DNA from: a virus
Length of the DNA stretch: 21,264 nucleotides
Virus record (IMG/VR): IMGVR_UViG_3300044640_000822
Span: 1 to 21,264 of that record
Direction: 5' to 3' (one strand)
The translations under genes were made by a program, and so were the position numbers. The notes beneath the pieces were generated by a model. That model was not told the origin of the DNA. It saw only the letters and a program-made list of their open reading frames with translations, and searched no databases. Position 1 is the stretch's first letter, and each line of letters begins with the position of its first letter. This document shows, piece by piece, positions 8,069 to 17,469 of the stretch.

Positions 8069-9019
8069 TTACTTTTTAAGTAAAATATCTTTTAATCTAG
8101 CTTTTAGTTTTGATACTTCTCCAGAATTAGTTTGGTCATTTAAATAAGTAATTGCTTCTTTATACGCACCAATTTGTTTATTATCTAGGAAATATGTTCC
8201 ACCTTCTAGTGTTATTAATCTTGTTTGAGTTAATCTATACAATAAAGCTTTTACTTCCAATAAGTCATCGTTGTATTTTGTAACAAATTCAACAGGTTTT
8301 TGGTTAGCTATTTCTTTAAGGCGCATTAATTTATCTGTTAAATCTACATTGTAGAATAATTCATGGTCTTCTTTTAATAAGTCTAACATGTATTCTACTT
8401 TTTCAGTTTTACCAGTTTCTTTTACTAAAGTAACTAATTCAACATATTTAGCATCTGCTATAGATATTTGGTCAAATTTTTTACGACTTTCTGCTTTAGC
8501 TACAGATAAATCATTCATAATGAATTTAAACAAATCTGGATTATCACGTTCTTCTGGTAAGAAAGCTACCCCATTAGATTGTTTTGCAAATTCAGCTTTA
8601 ATATATTGGTCTAAATATTTAGGTTTTTTAATAAATATTTCTTCACCATCTAATTTAACTTTTTCTTCAGTGTAAGAAGCATCTAAAATTAAACCTCTTT
8701 CTGGTACAGCTAAAGTAAATTCTGCCCAAAAAGTTGTCATTGCATCATCAAATCCTAAATCTTTAGGATTTTTATTAATTAATTGAGAAGAATAAAATCG
8801 TTCTTGATTTGTATCTAATCCTCTAATAATTGCGGTAGTAGTATAACCGTTAATAACTTTATATTGAGAACTTATATTACCTTTGTAATATGAACTATCT
8901 CGCAGTTGTTTAGGGAGAGGATGATAATCATCCTCTCTCCTATTAACTGTGATTTTATAGATTTGTTCAACTGTTTTTATTTCAGTTGGTTTTTCTTGTT
9001 GTTTAGCTATTGCTTCCAT
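8069..9019 (-). CDS. Conserved protein immediately downstream of the capsid gene (316 aa)
   Basis: This is a mostly helical, charged protein of 316 residues. Residues ~15-110 hold a mixed segment (VEQIYKITVNRREDDYHPLPKQLRD, then FDDAMTTFWAEFTLAVPERG). The rest is long helices rich in Lys, Glu and Leu, ending SKLKARLKDILLKK. No enzymatic motif, signal peptide or membrane helix is visible. It follows the capsid gene after a 57-bp gap that contains a candidate promoter box. Function is unknown; position suggests a head completion or internal virion role. The start ATG at 9019 follows an A-rich stretch without a Shine-Dalgarno sequence, normal for Bacteroidota. Confidence 0.65.
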   Translation of the reverse strand: MEAIAKQQEKPTEIKTVEQIYKITVNRREDDYHPLPKQLRDSSYYKGNISSQYKVINGYTTTAIIRGLDTNQERFYSSQLINKNPKDLGFDDAMTTFWAEFTLAVPERGLILDASYTEEKVKLDGEEIFIKKPKYLDQYIKAEFAKQSNGVAFLPEERDNPDLFKFIMNDLSVAKAESRKKFDQISIADAKYVELVTLVKETGKTEKVEYMLDLLKEDHELFYNVDLTDKLMRLKEIANQKPVEFVTKYNDDLLEVKALLYRLTQTRLITLEGGTYFLDNKQIGAYKEAITYLNDQTNSGEVSKLKARLKDILLKK

Positions 9020-9045
9020 TTTTATTTTATTAAGTTTAAGTTGAA

Positions 9046-9095
9046 ATTTATTTTATTTGGATTTTTACAAAGCTACTTATTGACCAAGATTACAT
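9046..9095 (-). promoter_or_regulatory. Candidate promoter after the capsid gene
   Basis: Reading the minus strand, TAGCTTTG lies at 9075-9068, just past the capsid stop codon, matching the Bacteroidota -7 consensus TAnnTTTG. A TTG lies 22 bp upstream, inside the end of the capsid gene, as a possible -33 element. The leader to the 316-aa start would be about 45 nt. The same TAGCTTTGTA string occurs in the promoter of the RepL-like gene. Chance matches are not rare in such AT-rich DNA. Confidence 0.35.
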
Positions 9096-10591
9096 AACAA
9101 TTTGAAACAAGATGATGGGCGTTTAATTTGAATACCACCTGTTCTTACATTTTCAATACTTGTTGCATCTCTATCAGTAGCACGATAAACTGTTTCTGGG
9201 TAACCCATTGGGGTATAAACACCCGGAACTACAAAGTTAATGTTCTCAGCACCATCTTGAACAATATATTGAAGATTAGCTTCTCCTTGATATACTGTTT
9301 GGTCTATAAAGTAGAAGTGATGTGAACAAATTGGTAATCCTGAAACTGGATGTTTAGGTTGACCTTCTGCATATACACCTCCATCAAACATTGGATGATA
9401 ATGTACTGTTAACATTTGACCATCAATATGACGGAATGAACTAAAGAACGAACCGTAAACCATATCCCAAGTATTTTCTCCTTTAGAGAATTGTCTACTA
9501 TCAATAAGTTGAGTAAATCCTTTTAACTCATTTTTAATCATTTTATCAAATCCTTCCATACCACCTTTACCTGTGTAAACGTGAATATCAGATACTTCAT
9601 CTGTAATGTTAAAAGTAACATCACGAACCATGTTAAAGAACTTGTTATAGGTCAATATTGAGTAAGTATCAATATTACTTGTAGGAATTTGTTGGTCAAT
9701 ACCAGCTCCAGATGTAATTGGAATAGATGTTTCATTATCTACTGTATAAAATTCACCTGTATTTGATTTTGCGTATTGCGACCACCAAATATCATGTTCA
9801 CGAGCCTCATTAAAATATAACATTGACATGTACAATTCATAATCCATATAAGATTTGAATAGTTTACCATCAATAGGAATATGAAAACGCATTACTTTTT
9901 TAGCAAGATTTCCTTTGTATCTGTAAGAATTACGATGCATGCTAATCATGTTAGTAGCCATACTAGGCATTTGTGAACGTGATTCAGTTCCTTTTGAACC
10001 TTCAAAAGGTACTTTAGCAACACCACCAGTCCAAACACTGCCTTGTGCTAAACAGCTAAGTGGCATATATAAACTAGAAGTACCTGCAAAGATTTTAACA
10101 GTATATTCCCAACCATCTGATACTGGAATAGGGTCTTCTTGTACACGACATTGTAGTTGCGCTCTATTAATTGTAGGTGGGTACAATGTTTGTTGACGAT
10201 AAAACCATCTATCTGCGAACACAATTTTAAAAATACTTCCACCTAAACCTGGTCTATCACCAGCAGTATAATAGCTTCTTACTACTAAAGAAGATTTTTT
10301 AGGTGCGCCCATTACTGGATATTTATATTCAAAGTTAGCATCATCAAGTTTTACTTTGGTAATAGTTTTAGCTCTACCTTCAATACCTGCTTTGCTTCCT
10401 TCTGTGTAAGCTAGAATAGGAAAGTTTTTCTTACCATATTCTTTGTCATTGTAAATCATGTGAGTTACAATAGGAGTTAACAATGTAGCTTCTGACTGCA
10501 TTGCTCTTGATAGTTCAGTAATAGAACTGTAGTCTTTATCTTTATATGTATCTTGATAAAGCTTCAACTCTGGTTTAATTTTTCCACTCAT
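9077..10591 (-). CDS. Probable major capsid protein (504 aa)
   Basis: This 504-residue protein has the mixed alpha/beta, aromatic-rich composition of a HK97-fold capsid protein of Bacteroidota phages. It lies directly after the scaffold-like gene, in the expected terminase-portal-scaffold-capsid order. Notable segments are the helical N terminus (KIKPELKLYQDTYKDKD), the middle FHIPIDGKLFKSYMDYELYM and the C-terminal NFVVPGVYTPMGYPETVYRA followed by a beta-rich end. There is no signal peptide or membrane helix. The 30-bp gap to the scaffold gene holds no terminator. The assignment rests on order, size and general character; I could not point to a diagnostic motif. A tail sheath-like protein is the main alternative but is less likely at this position. 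Confidence 0.75.
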   Translation of the reverse strand: MSGKIKPELKLYQDTYKDKDYSSITELSRAMQSEATLLTPIVTHMIYNDKEYGKKNFPILAYTEGSKAGIEGRAKTITKVKLDDANFEYKYPVMGAPKKSSLVVRSYYTAGDRPGLGGSIFKIVFADRWFYRQQTLYPPTINRAQLQCRVQEDPIPVSDGWEYTVKIFAGTSSLYMPLSCLAQGSVWTGGVAKVPFEGSKGTESRSQMPSMATNMISMHRNSYRYKGNLAKKVMRFHIPIDGKLFKSYMDYELYMSMLYFNEAREHDIWWSQYAKSNTGEFYTVDNETSIPITSGAGIDQQIPTSNIDTYSILTYNKFFNMVRDVTFNITDEVSDIHVYTGKGGMEGFDKMIKNELKGFTQLIDSRQFSKGENTWDMVYGSFFSSFRHIDGQMLTVHYHPMFDGGVYAEGQPKHPVSGLPICSHHFYFIDQTVYQGEANLQYIVQDGAENINFVVPGVYTPMGYPETVYRATDRDATSIENVRTGGIQIKRPSSCFKLLCNLGQ

Positions 10592-10621
10592 GTTGTTTAT
10601 TTATTTAGTTGTTTATAGTTA

Positions 10622-11698
10622 TTAGGCTTGTTTATTACCTAGTTTTCTTTTTAATTCTTCAAAAGACATTTCTGGAATATCTTTAGAATCACCTGCTTTA
10701 CCAGCTAATGCTGGTTTTCTATTTCCACTAGATGCTGCAACTACTTGTTTTTTTTCTACACCTTTGATATTAAAATCTTTATAAAGCATATATTCAATAA
10801 GTAATTGTGTTTCTGTATCTAATTTATTCCATTTTTCTTCACGGTCTTTTGAAAAAAGATATTTGTTAAAAGTAGTTCTTTCTGTTTCAGGTATAATTAA
10901 TCTATTTGCTAATTTACCTGTTTTAATAATTTCATTAACTTCTTTTATTTCTTTATCTCTAAGTTCTTGTTCTGTTTTAGCTTTTACCGCTTCTTGTTTT
11001 GCAATAGCATCAGCATTTTGTTTTACACTCTGCTTAATTTTTTCTTGAAAATCTTTAGATTCAGTTAATAATTCATCATCATCTTTTAATTGTTCAATAA
11101 TTGCATCAAGTTTTTTACCTTTAATTCCTTGTTGTTCATACACTGAACGAACAAATTTTTCATGCCCTTCAATATCATCATCAGAAATTTCAATTGTAAA
11201 AGCTTCAGCTTCTTTTTGAGCTTTCCAACTAGCTACTGATTTACCTTCTTTTTTCCATTCAGAAAGACTTTTAATGTCTTCATCCTCTTCTAAGATTTGA
11301 GCTGCTATTTCTTTAACTTTTTTAACATCTCTAATTTCGTAAAACTTTTTAATTGCTTCAACAGAGTTATCTTTTAAATCTAGTTCTTTAAAATCATCAT
11401 CATCTTCGTAACCGTAATTAGTTAATAAAGTTTTTAATGTAGATGGTTCATCTTCATCTTCATCTTTATCTTCATCATCATCGTTGTTAGAATCGTTGTT
11501 AAATGCAAAATTTAAATCTTTAGATGTTGATGATTCTTCATCCCAAGATAAATCAGTACCATCAGGTTCATCATTAGTTGCATTGTTAGTTGCATTGTTA
11601 CTAAGCGCATCAGAGGTTTTTTCTGAGTCTTCCAGATTAAACTTTTGGTTCATCATTTCAGCCATTTCGTCTGAAACAAAAATTTGTGGTTCTACCAT
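10622..11698 (-). CDS. Probable scaffolding protein, acidic and coiled-coil (358 aa)
   Basis: The N-terminal 110 residues are very acidic, with a run of Asp and Glu around residues 69-84 (NDSNNDDDEDKDEDEDEP). Long charged helices follow, including a Lys/Glu/Gln-rich coiled coil near residues 205-260. The C terminus is basic (FEELKRKLGNKQA). An acidic, extended, helical protein with a basic tail, encoded between portal and capsid, is the standard picture of a tailed-phage scaffold; the basic tail would contact the capsid shell. I see no protease motif. It starts 106 bp after the portal stop, behind a gap with a candidate promoter, so head-protein dosage may be set here. Confidence 0.7.
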   Translation of the reverse strand: MVEPQIFVSDEMAEMMNQKFNLEDSEKTSDALSNNATNNATNDEPDGTDLSWDEESSTSKDLNFAFNNDSNNDDDEDKDEDEDEPSTLKTLLTNYGYEDDDDFKELDLKDNSVEAIKKFYEIRDVKKVKEIAAQILEEDEDIKSLSEWKKEGKSVASWKAQKEAEAFTIEISDDDIEGHEKFVRSVYEQQGIKGKKLDAIIEQLKDDDELLTESKDFQEKIKQSVKQNADAIAKQEAVKAKTEQELRDKEIKEVNEIIKTGKLANRLIIPETERTTFNKYLFSKDREEKWNKLDTETQLLIEYMLYKDFNIKGVEKKQVVAASSGNRKPALAGKAGDSKDIPEMSFEELKRKLGNKQA

Positions 11699-11739
11699 AA
11701 TTATTAAATTTAAGTTGTGTGTATTTATTTAAAACCGAA

Positions 11740-11800
11740 TACAAATTTACACAATTTACAACAGTTATTTTAAACTATTTTAAGTGTATTAATTGTGTAT
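11740..11800 (-). promoter_or_regulatory. Candidate promoter and inverted repeat between portal and scaffold genes
   Basis: The 106-bp gap at 11699-11804 is the largest break inside the structural block. On the minus strand TAAATTTG at 11749-11742 matches TAnnTTTG, leaving a leader of about 40 nt before the scaffold start. A -33 TTG at the right spacing is missing (TTTA is there instead). A 9-bp inverted repeat, TACACAATT at 11748-11756 and AATTGTGTA at 11791-11799, frames the promoter and overlaps the box by two bases; it could be a binding site or a chance pairing in AT-rich DNA. Confidence 0.35.
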
Positions 11801-11804
11801 AGAT

Positions 11805-14123
11805 TTATTTTTTTGCTCCTCTATTTGAAGCATTTTTCTTTGCTATTTCTAAATCATTTACCATATTTTCTCTAGCTATTTTAACATCATCCATTCTTTT
11901 TTGTTTCGATTCTTCTAATTTTTGTTGTTCTAAATCAATTTTTCTAAAAATTTCTTGTTGTTTAATAGCAAGTTCTTGTATTTTAACAGCATCTACAGTA
12001 CCTTCTTCACCCATTTGAAAAGATAATGCTTGTGCTTGTGCTTGTAAAACAGCTATATATTTTTTAGTATCATTGTTTTCATCAATTTCATATATTTTAA
12101 GCTGTCTATCTTTTTCTTTATCGGCAACTTCTTCTGCTTTTAATTGTTGTTCTGCTTGAACATTACCTTGTTGTTGCTCATTGAATTTAGCTTCTATTGC
12201 ATCTATTTCTTCAATCAATTTACTCATATTAGTAGCTCTAGCAATTCTAGGTAATAATCCTATTTGATTAGATTGTTGTGCTACATTACCTAATTGTTGT
12301 TTCATCATTTGTAGTTCTTTAGTAGCTTTTGTACTATTTTCTACATAAATACCATGTTCTGAAAAAGGATAAACAGTAGGGTCTAAATTGTAATAAACTT
12401 CTTTCATATCACTATTTACATAAGCACCTTTTTTACCATTAGCCCAAGCTACTTTAGAGAAATCTAATAAACATTGTAAATCTCTAATAATTGTTTCTTC
12501 ATGTTGTTTAAAAAATTCTTCACTAATAACAGAACTTCTGTATATAGCTTCTTCATTTACAGCTTTTCCATCAGAAGCCATATTTTGACCTTTTCTTTGT
12601 CTACTTATACCAACTGATTCATCCCAATCTTCTTTTATCTGCCTAAGAATACCATACATTTCTTTAATGTATTGTGTTAACCCCATATCAATACTTTTCA
12701 TGTATTGCATAGCTTGCATTGTTTGTGGATTAGTTTCATCCATAAATAAGTAACCATGAGCATCAGCATAATACATCATAGTAAATTCATCCCAACCTTC
12801 TTTTTGAGGTATAATCCCTAAAGGAATAGTCATTATTTTATCTTTATTTTTAGCTATAATTTTTTCTAAATGGTAATGTATTATATTATATTTAATTTGA
12901 TATACAATTCCTTTTTCTATAATAGATTGAGGAATAATATAATTATTCATAAATATTCTACCGTTGTATAAATTTTTACATTTATTAGGGTTATTATAAG
13001 TACCACGTTGAAATTCAATTGGTTGTACTCCTAATATATGTTGACCATCTATTCTATACCCTTCCCATTTTTCATTAACCCAATATTCTTCTACTTCTTC
13101 TGTATCTAAAGCTATATAAGTTTCATCGTAATCTTCTTTATAAAAATTTCCAAAAACGTCTTTACCAGTAACACGTTTCATCATTTTCATAGAAGTCCAA
13201 TTAATATGCTCTACCATTAATCCTTCGGTTTGAGTAGTAAATGGTTGTGACATATCTCCTTTTAACATATCTGTAGTTATACCTGTATAAACAGATTGAT
13301 AGCCAACATTACCAATACGTAATTCTAATTCAGGTAATATTTTTTGAAAATCTTTATTATCAGAAAAAATATCCATTATTTCTGACATAGGTAATGTTAC
13401 AGCACGTTTAACTGCTTCACAGTCTTCTATAAAATCAACATTAGGTGTATTAGTAAAACTAATTTCTAATGGACTAACCCAATTATAAACTATATCATTA
13501 TATTGTATATCTCTGTAAGTAAACATACGAGCTAAAACAATAAAATCATAAAGTGTTTTACGTCTAATTAAATCAACTTCAGAATCTTTTAAAATAACAT
13601 CTAACCCTTGTTGACCCATTAATGCTAATTGGTCTTTAATATTAGAAACAGTTTTTCTAATAATATCATCAGATAATGGTGTTTGAGCTATTTCTTGCGG
13701 AACTAATCCTTCTTTTACTAAATTATTTACAAATTCTTGTTTTAATTGTTGTAGAAGTAATTCATATTCTTTTTCTTCTTTTAAACTTTCAATATTAGAA
13801 TTAATTGCTATAACCATTGGGTTAAACAATCTTTCACTTAATTCTCCAAGAAGAGTTTGAATATTACCAGATAAAATGTCAATATTACGCATTTTAGCTG
13901 GATACCCTTTTAATTTAGTGTCGTTAGTATTTAATGGATTTGTAACGTAAGTATATACGCTTTCATCCATTTTACCTGCTGCTGCTGCGTATAAAACTAA
14001 AGCATCGCTATTAACAACAGGATATAAATTAGTTCTACCACACCAATATATTACGTTTTTTTCTTTCCAATCTTGATTCTTTTTACTTAAAAGTAATCGT
14101 TGTTCTGGTCTTGATATATTCAT
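11805..14123 (-). CDS. Portal protein (772 aa)
   Basis: The portal forms the dodecameric ring through which DNA enters and leaves the head. The gene directly follows the terminase with a 6-bp gap, and the length suits the large portals of Bacteroidota podophages. The N-terminal half contains mixed segments typical of portal wing and stem regions (VYNWVSPLEISFTNTPNVDF, EEVEEYWVNEKWEGYRIDG, then YGILRQIKEDWDESVGISRQ). RQRKGQ and VNEEAIYRSS around residues 500-535 fit the stem/crown helices. From about residue 635 to the end is a long Gln/Glu/Lys-rich coiled coil (KIQELAIKQQEIFRKIDLEQ), consistent with an extended C-terminal barrel. The identification is by order, size and architecture and is strong in context. 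Confidence 0.88.
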   Translation of the reverse strand: MNISRPEQRLLLSKKNQDWKEKNVIYWCGRTNLYPVVNSDALVLYAAAAGKMDESVYTYVTNPLNTNDTKLKGYPAKMRNIDILSGNIQTLLGELSERLFNPMVIAINSNIESLKEEKEYELLLQQLKQEFVNNLVKEGLVPQEIAQTPLSDDIIRKTVSNIKDQLALMGQQGLDVILKDSEVDLIRRKTLYDFIVLARMFTYRDIQYNDIVYNWVSPLEISFTNTPNVDFIEDCEAVKRAVTLPMSEIMDIFSDNKDFQKILPELELRIGNVGYQSVYTGITTDMLKGDMSQPFTTQTEGLMVEHINWTSMKMMKRVTGKDVFGNFYKEDYDETYIALDTEEVEEYWVNEKWEGYRIDGQHILGVQPIEFQRGTYNNPNKCKNLYNGRIFMNNYIIPQSIIEKGIVYQIKYNIIHYHLEKIIAKNKDKIMTIPLGIIPQKEGWDEFTMMYYADAHGYLFMDETNPQTMQAMQYMKSIDMGLTQYIKEMYGILRQIKEDWDESVGISRQRKGQNMASDGKAVNEEAIYRSSVISEEFFKQHEETIIRDLQCLLDFSKVAWANGKKGAYVNSDMKEVYYNLDPTVYPFSEHGIYVENSTKATKELQMMKQQLGNVAQQSNQIGLLPRIARATNMSKLIEEIDAIEAKFNEQQQGNVQAEQQLKAEEVADKEKDRQLKIYEIDENNDTKKYIAVLQAQAQALSFQMGEEGTVDAVKIQELAIKQQEIFRKIDLEQQKLEESKQKRMDDVKIARENMVNDLEIAKKNASNRGAKK

Positions 14124-14129
14124 TGTATT

Positions 14130-16358
14130 TTATTTAAAACATTGGTGGTTATCTAAAAAGAATGTTTTTCTTTTTACAGTTTCTTTTCTATTTTCATAAA
14201 CAATTTCTCGTTCATGGTAAGCTTGTATTCTTAAAGCAGCAATTCTATCAAAATTACCTTTTTCTGGATTATATGATTCAATTTCTTTTAATAATCCAAT
14301 ATCATATATAGTCATTAAATTAGTTTGTGTTGAACCGTCTTCGTAAGTTCCTCTAACTTCTTCAATACTATCTTTTATATATTCATCTCCAGTATACTTA
14401 CGTTGTGATAACTTACCATCACCAATGTGCATACCAAATTTACGCCTAACTTTAGAATTTTTTGTAGCTATTTTTTCATCAAAAGCTAATTGAAATTCCC
14501 CTTCAAAATATTTCATTAAATCTAATTTTTTAGCTTTAGCGTAATCTAATAATGTTTGGTCATCATTTTCATAACCTATTTTAGCATTATAGTAATCAGC
14601 TAATTGAAATATAATTCTACAAAAGTCATCTTTTTTTGCAGGTCTTCCAACATATTGCCCAACAATTCTGTTATCTAAATTAAACGGTACTTTAGCACCA
14701 GATAGTATTTTTACATAAGCTGCTCCAACAGAACTACCTGTACTTTGGTCATACCTGTATGTATCTACATCTATAATATATCTATTTGCTGGTACTTGAC
14801 CACCTTCTTTTAAAGGCGGATTCCAAATAACTACCGCTCCTTTTTTATTAGGTGTATTTTCATTAATTGGGTAATCCCAAAAAGGTTGTAATGTTCCAGT
14901 ATCGTCAACATTAAATTTTAATTTACCAGAACTATCGTAACTAAATGAACCTACAGTTGCAAATTTTTGATGTAGTTTTTCTCTTTCTACTTTTAATCGC
15001 CATTCTCTAACAGTTAAAACATCAAATATATTACTACTAGAAATTGCAAATGCTTCTGCTGGACACATTGGGTGCTCCATTTTACGAGCAACTAATCCTT
15101 TACCATCTCCTTTAGTTAAATATTTATTTTTTTGATATTCTAATTCAGCTTCTTTTGCTAATTCAATTAAAGATTCACCATTTGGTGTAATAAATCCTAC
15201 AGCAGTCCAATAATCAGGAATAAACATTCCACAATAAGTACCAGTAGCACCTTCATCCCAAACATTTTCAAATTCAAGACAATTATATTTATTAGGGTTG
15301 TAAAAAATTTCTTTAAAACCTTCCCAATCTGTATTATCACCACCACCAGTACCAAACCAAATAATTTGCCCAGTACTATTCATTAATCCATCACTTAATG
15401 AATCTATAGTAGCATCACTAAATTCAATAAGGTTAGGTGCTTTACCAGATTCTTCTACGTATATTTCATCAGCATCTTTACCCCTTGCAGCACCTTTATT
15501 ACCCCTAAATGAAATAGCAATAATTTGACTTTTTCTACCTTTATGTACTTCTACACCACCAACATTTTCTTTGTAACCACACATTTTATGGTCATCAAGA
15601 TTTATTAATCTTCGTTTAGTAAACGGTGTTTTACTATCTATCCAGTCAATACATTCAACTGTTTTAGTCATTAACGCATCATCTAAAAGATACGCATTGT
15701 CATAAGCAGTTAATAAAGTTGTAGATTTTTTAAAGAAATGGTATCTTCTACTACCAGCATTACCCATTTTATATGAATAACCACCACGTCTTTTTTTACC
15801 TACTACTACATTTTTACCAGAACCATACAAATAATATTTAATTCCATCTTCTTCAAAATAATCTTGTTCAATACCATTTACAAAAAATGATTGCTTTTTT
15901 ATTTTTACTTCGTCTGGAAAATGTAAGTTTGTAAATTCTTCTAAAGTAATACCACCTTGTTTTTTAATTTCAGGGTAATTACTAGCACCATATCGTGCAA
16001 TTATTTTACACCAATAAAAAATATAATCACCATCCCAAAAATCTGGAAAAGCTTCTTTTTTAGTTGTTGCTCGTTTAAAGAACGATTTTTTACTTTTAGC
16101 ATCTGGGTCATCAGTTAATTTAATTCTTGTGTAATTAAGATAACTGTAATGTTCCCCTGTTATATTGATTGTTACGCCTTTAGTACTAGTTATGCTATAA
16201 CCTTCAATACATCTACGTTCTTCTTCATCCCAATAAATTGTATCTTTAAAATCAGGATAATTACCATGAGTATCATAGTATGCAGCAGCAGGACTAAATA
16301 ATTTAGTATTTATACCTAATGCAGTAAAGTCAATTAATTTAACATCTTCTTTTCTCAT
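14130..16358 (-). CDS. terL: Terminase large subunit (742 aa)
   Basis: TerL is the DNA-packaging motor: an N-terminal ATPase drives DNA through the portal and a C-terminal nuclease cuts concatemers. A variant Walker A is seen at residues 187-197 (GKKRRGGYSYK). A Walker B-like segment lies at 297-304 (DEIYVEES), and a coupling motif WFGTGGG at 334-340. The nuclease shows YIIDVDTYRYD at 527-537 (Asp530/Asp532), YENDDQ at 596-601 and NFDRIAAL at 702-709, matching the usual acidic triad spacing. At 742 aa it is longer than T7- or lambda-type enzymes, with an N-terminal extension of about 180 residues. The gene begins 3 bp after the 196-aa gene. No small terminase subunit is obvious; an upstream small gene may serve. 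Confidence 0.93.
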   Translation of the reverse strand: MRKEDVKLIDFTALGINTKLFSPAAAYYDTHGNYPDFKDTIYWDEEERRCIEGYSITSTKGVTINITGEHYSYLNYTRIKLTDDPDAKSKKSFFKRATTKKEAFPDFWDGDYIFYWCKIIARYGASNYPEIKKQGGITLEEFTNLHFPDEVKIKKQSFFVNGIEQDYFEEDGIKYYLYGSGKNVVVGKKRRGGYSYKMGNAGSRRYHFFKKSTTLLTAYDNAYLLDDALMTKTVECIDWIDSKTPFTKRRLINLDDHKMCGYKENVGGVEVHKGRKSQIIAISFRGNKGAARGKDADEIYVEESGKAPNLIEFSDATIDSLSDGLMNSTGQIIWFGTGGGDNTDWEGFKEIFYNPNKYNCLEFENVWDEGATGTYCGMFIPDYWTAVGFITPNGESLIELAKEAELEYQKNKYLTKGDGKGLVARKMEHPMCPAEAFAISSSNIFDVLTVREWRLKVEREKLHQKFATVGSFSYDSSGKLKFNVDDTGTLQPFWDYPINENTPNKKGAVVIWNPPLKEGGQVPANRYIIDVDTYRYDQSTGSSVGAAYVKILSGAKVPFNLDNRIVGQYVGRPAKKDDFCRIIFQLADYYNAKIGYENDDQTLLDYAKAKKLDLMKYFEGEFQLAFDEKIATKNSKVRRKFGMHIGDGKLSQRKYTGDEYIKDSIEEVRGTYEDGSTQTNLMTIYDIGLLKEIESYNPEKGNFDRIAALRIQAYHEREIVYENRKETVKRKTFFLDNHQCFK

Positions 16359-16361
16359 AGA

Positions 16362-16952
16362 TTATTCGTATCTACCTACAGCACCACCACCTCTAACTTT
16401 AGTATTAAGTTTTTCAGATTTAAAAGCTTTTTCTCTAGCTATTTTTAAATTTTCAATTACGCTAGGTACTTCTTTAAGTGCTGATGTAACTTCTTTAATT
16501 TTATATTTTAATACTACTGATTTACCTACTTGAATAGTTTCATCGTAATCAACATTTCTAAAATATTCTCTTGTTTTTTTAGCAGCTAATAAAGAATCTT
16601 CTAAAAACCCTATATCAAAATCTTCTTTTAATTCTGATACATAAAATTCAATAGCTTCTTTTATTAATTCATCTGGTTTCCAAGTTTCTGGTAATCCTAA
16701 AATACGTTTAACTTTTTCTGCACGTAAATCATTATCACCTGCATAAGTTTCAGTATATTGACTTCTTGGGTCAGCAAAAAAATAAATAAAAGAAAGTTCT
16801 AGCATAGCTAGAATTTTTTTTCTACCGTCTGAATCTCCTTGTAATTTCCATTGACCTCTATCTCGTTCTATTATTTTTCTAAAAATAGCAATAGTTCTAG
16901 CTTCAGCAGATATTACAGGTTTTTCATCTTGTATACTAATAAGTTTAATCAT
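16362..16952 (-). CDS. Conserved unknown protein upstream of the terminase (196 aa)
   Basis: The central part (MLELSFIYFFADPRSQYTET, then RILGLPETWKPDELIKEAIEFY, about residues 50-108) has the shape of a protein I recall as regularly encoded just before terL in Bacteroidota phages, but I know no assigned function. The remainder is helical and Lys/Glu-rich, ending in a Gly/Arg-rich tail (KVRGGGAVGRYE). It starts with a 4-bp ATGA overlap with the previous gene and ends 3 bp before terL. Position makes a terminase small subunit or packaging accessory a reasonable guess, but I see no helix-turn-helix motif that would support DNA recognition. Confidence 0.65.
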   Translation of the reverse strand: MIKLISIQDEKPVISAEARTIAIFRKIIERDRGQWKLQGDSDGRKKILAMLELSFIYFFADPRSQYTETYAGDNDLRAEKVKRILGLPETWKPDELIKEAIEFYVSELKEDFDIGFLEDSLLAAKKTREYFRNVDYDETIQVGKSVVLKYKIKEVTSALKEVPSVIENLKIAREKAFKSEKLNTKVRGGGAVGRYE

Positions 16953-17209
16953 GATTTATTAAATTTTTTACCTTCATTACCAGATACTTTAGAACTAGCA
17001 ATTTCAAATACTACTCTATCAGATTCTTTTACAGTTGTAATTGCAAAACATAAGAACCTATAAGAAGTTGGTGAATATGTTAATCCATCAATACCGTAAG
17101 TTAATTTTTCTTTATACGGTTTAAATGCCCAAAAGTCTAAAGTTATTTTTAAATTAATCCTTAATGGAGCTTTCTTGTTTAAGTTTTTTAATTTCATTAA
17201 ATTTATCAT
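16949..17209 (-). CDS. Unknown small protein (up to 86 aa)
   Basis: The well-formed part is ITLDFWAFKPYKEKLTYGID followed by LTYSPTSYRFLCFAITTVKE and a short basic tail; it looks like a small beta-rich domain. The start is uncertain. ATG at 17209 or 17197 would make it overlap the preceding 83-aa gene by about 56 or 44 bp, while no later ATG exists before the conserved-looking part. The stop makes a 4-bp ATGA overlap with the 196-aa gene. No function is recognised. Confidence 0.55.
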   Translation of the reverse strand: MINLMKLKNLNKKAPLRINLKITLDFWAFKPYKEKLTYGIDGLTYSPTSYRFLCFAITTVKESDRVVFEIASSKVSGNEGKKFNKS

Positions 17210-17405
17210 ATTGCGTTTTTTTAAATTTAAAACTGCCTATCCATGTCATTTTTATTTTATCAGGTGTTTCATCAACAGGTATACTAGATAAAAATTTACC
17301 TACTTGTCTACTTTGAAAATCCCATAATTCTTTAACTAAACTTTCTTCAACACCATGTTTTTGAGCTATAAGTTTAATATTTTTATCTAAAATTTTATCT
17401 GACAT
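17154..17405 (-). CDS. Small conserved pre-terminase protein (83 aa)
   Basis: The protein reads IKLIAQKHGVEESLVKELWD, then FQSRQVGKFLSSIPVDE, then IKMTWIGSFKFKKTQYDKF. I recall a family of small Bacteroidota phage proteins near the terminase with the pattern 'helix that ends in a fully conserved FxF segment, then R/K..xLP or WIGxF', which this fits (WIGSFKF at about 54-60). No function is known to me for that family. The gene starts 64 bp after the zinc-ribbon gene and overlaps the next gene. Confidence 0.6.
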   Translation of the reverse strand: MSDKILDKNIKLIAQKHGVEESLVKELWDFQSRQVGKFLSSIPVDETPDKIKMTWIGSFKFKKTQYDKFNEIKKLKQESSIKD

Positions 17406-17469
17406 TGTTACAAATTTAATAATTTTACGTCGATTATTTACTTTTTACTTTTTAGGTATAAATTTATTT

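Noticed and set aside
10048-10242. Minus-strand 64-aa frame inside the capsid gene
   Set aside because: It is a second frame within a clearly coding region, with no independent start context.
17411-17418. TAAATTTG box (minus strand) just before the 83-aa gene
   Set aside because: It would give an almost leaderless message and has no -33 partner; such matches are expected by chance in AT-rich gaps.
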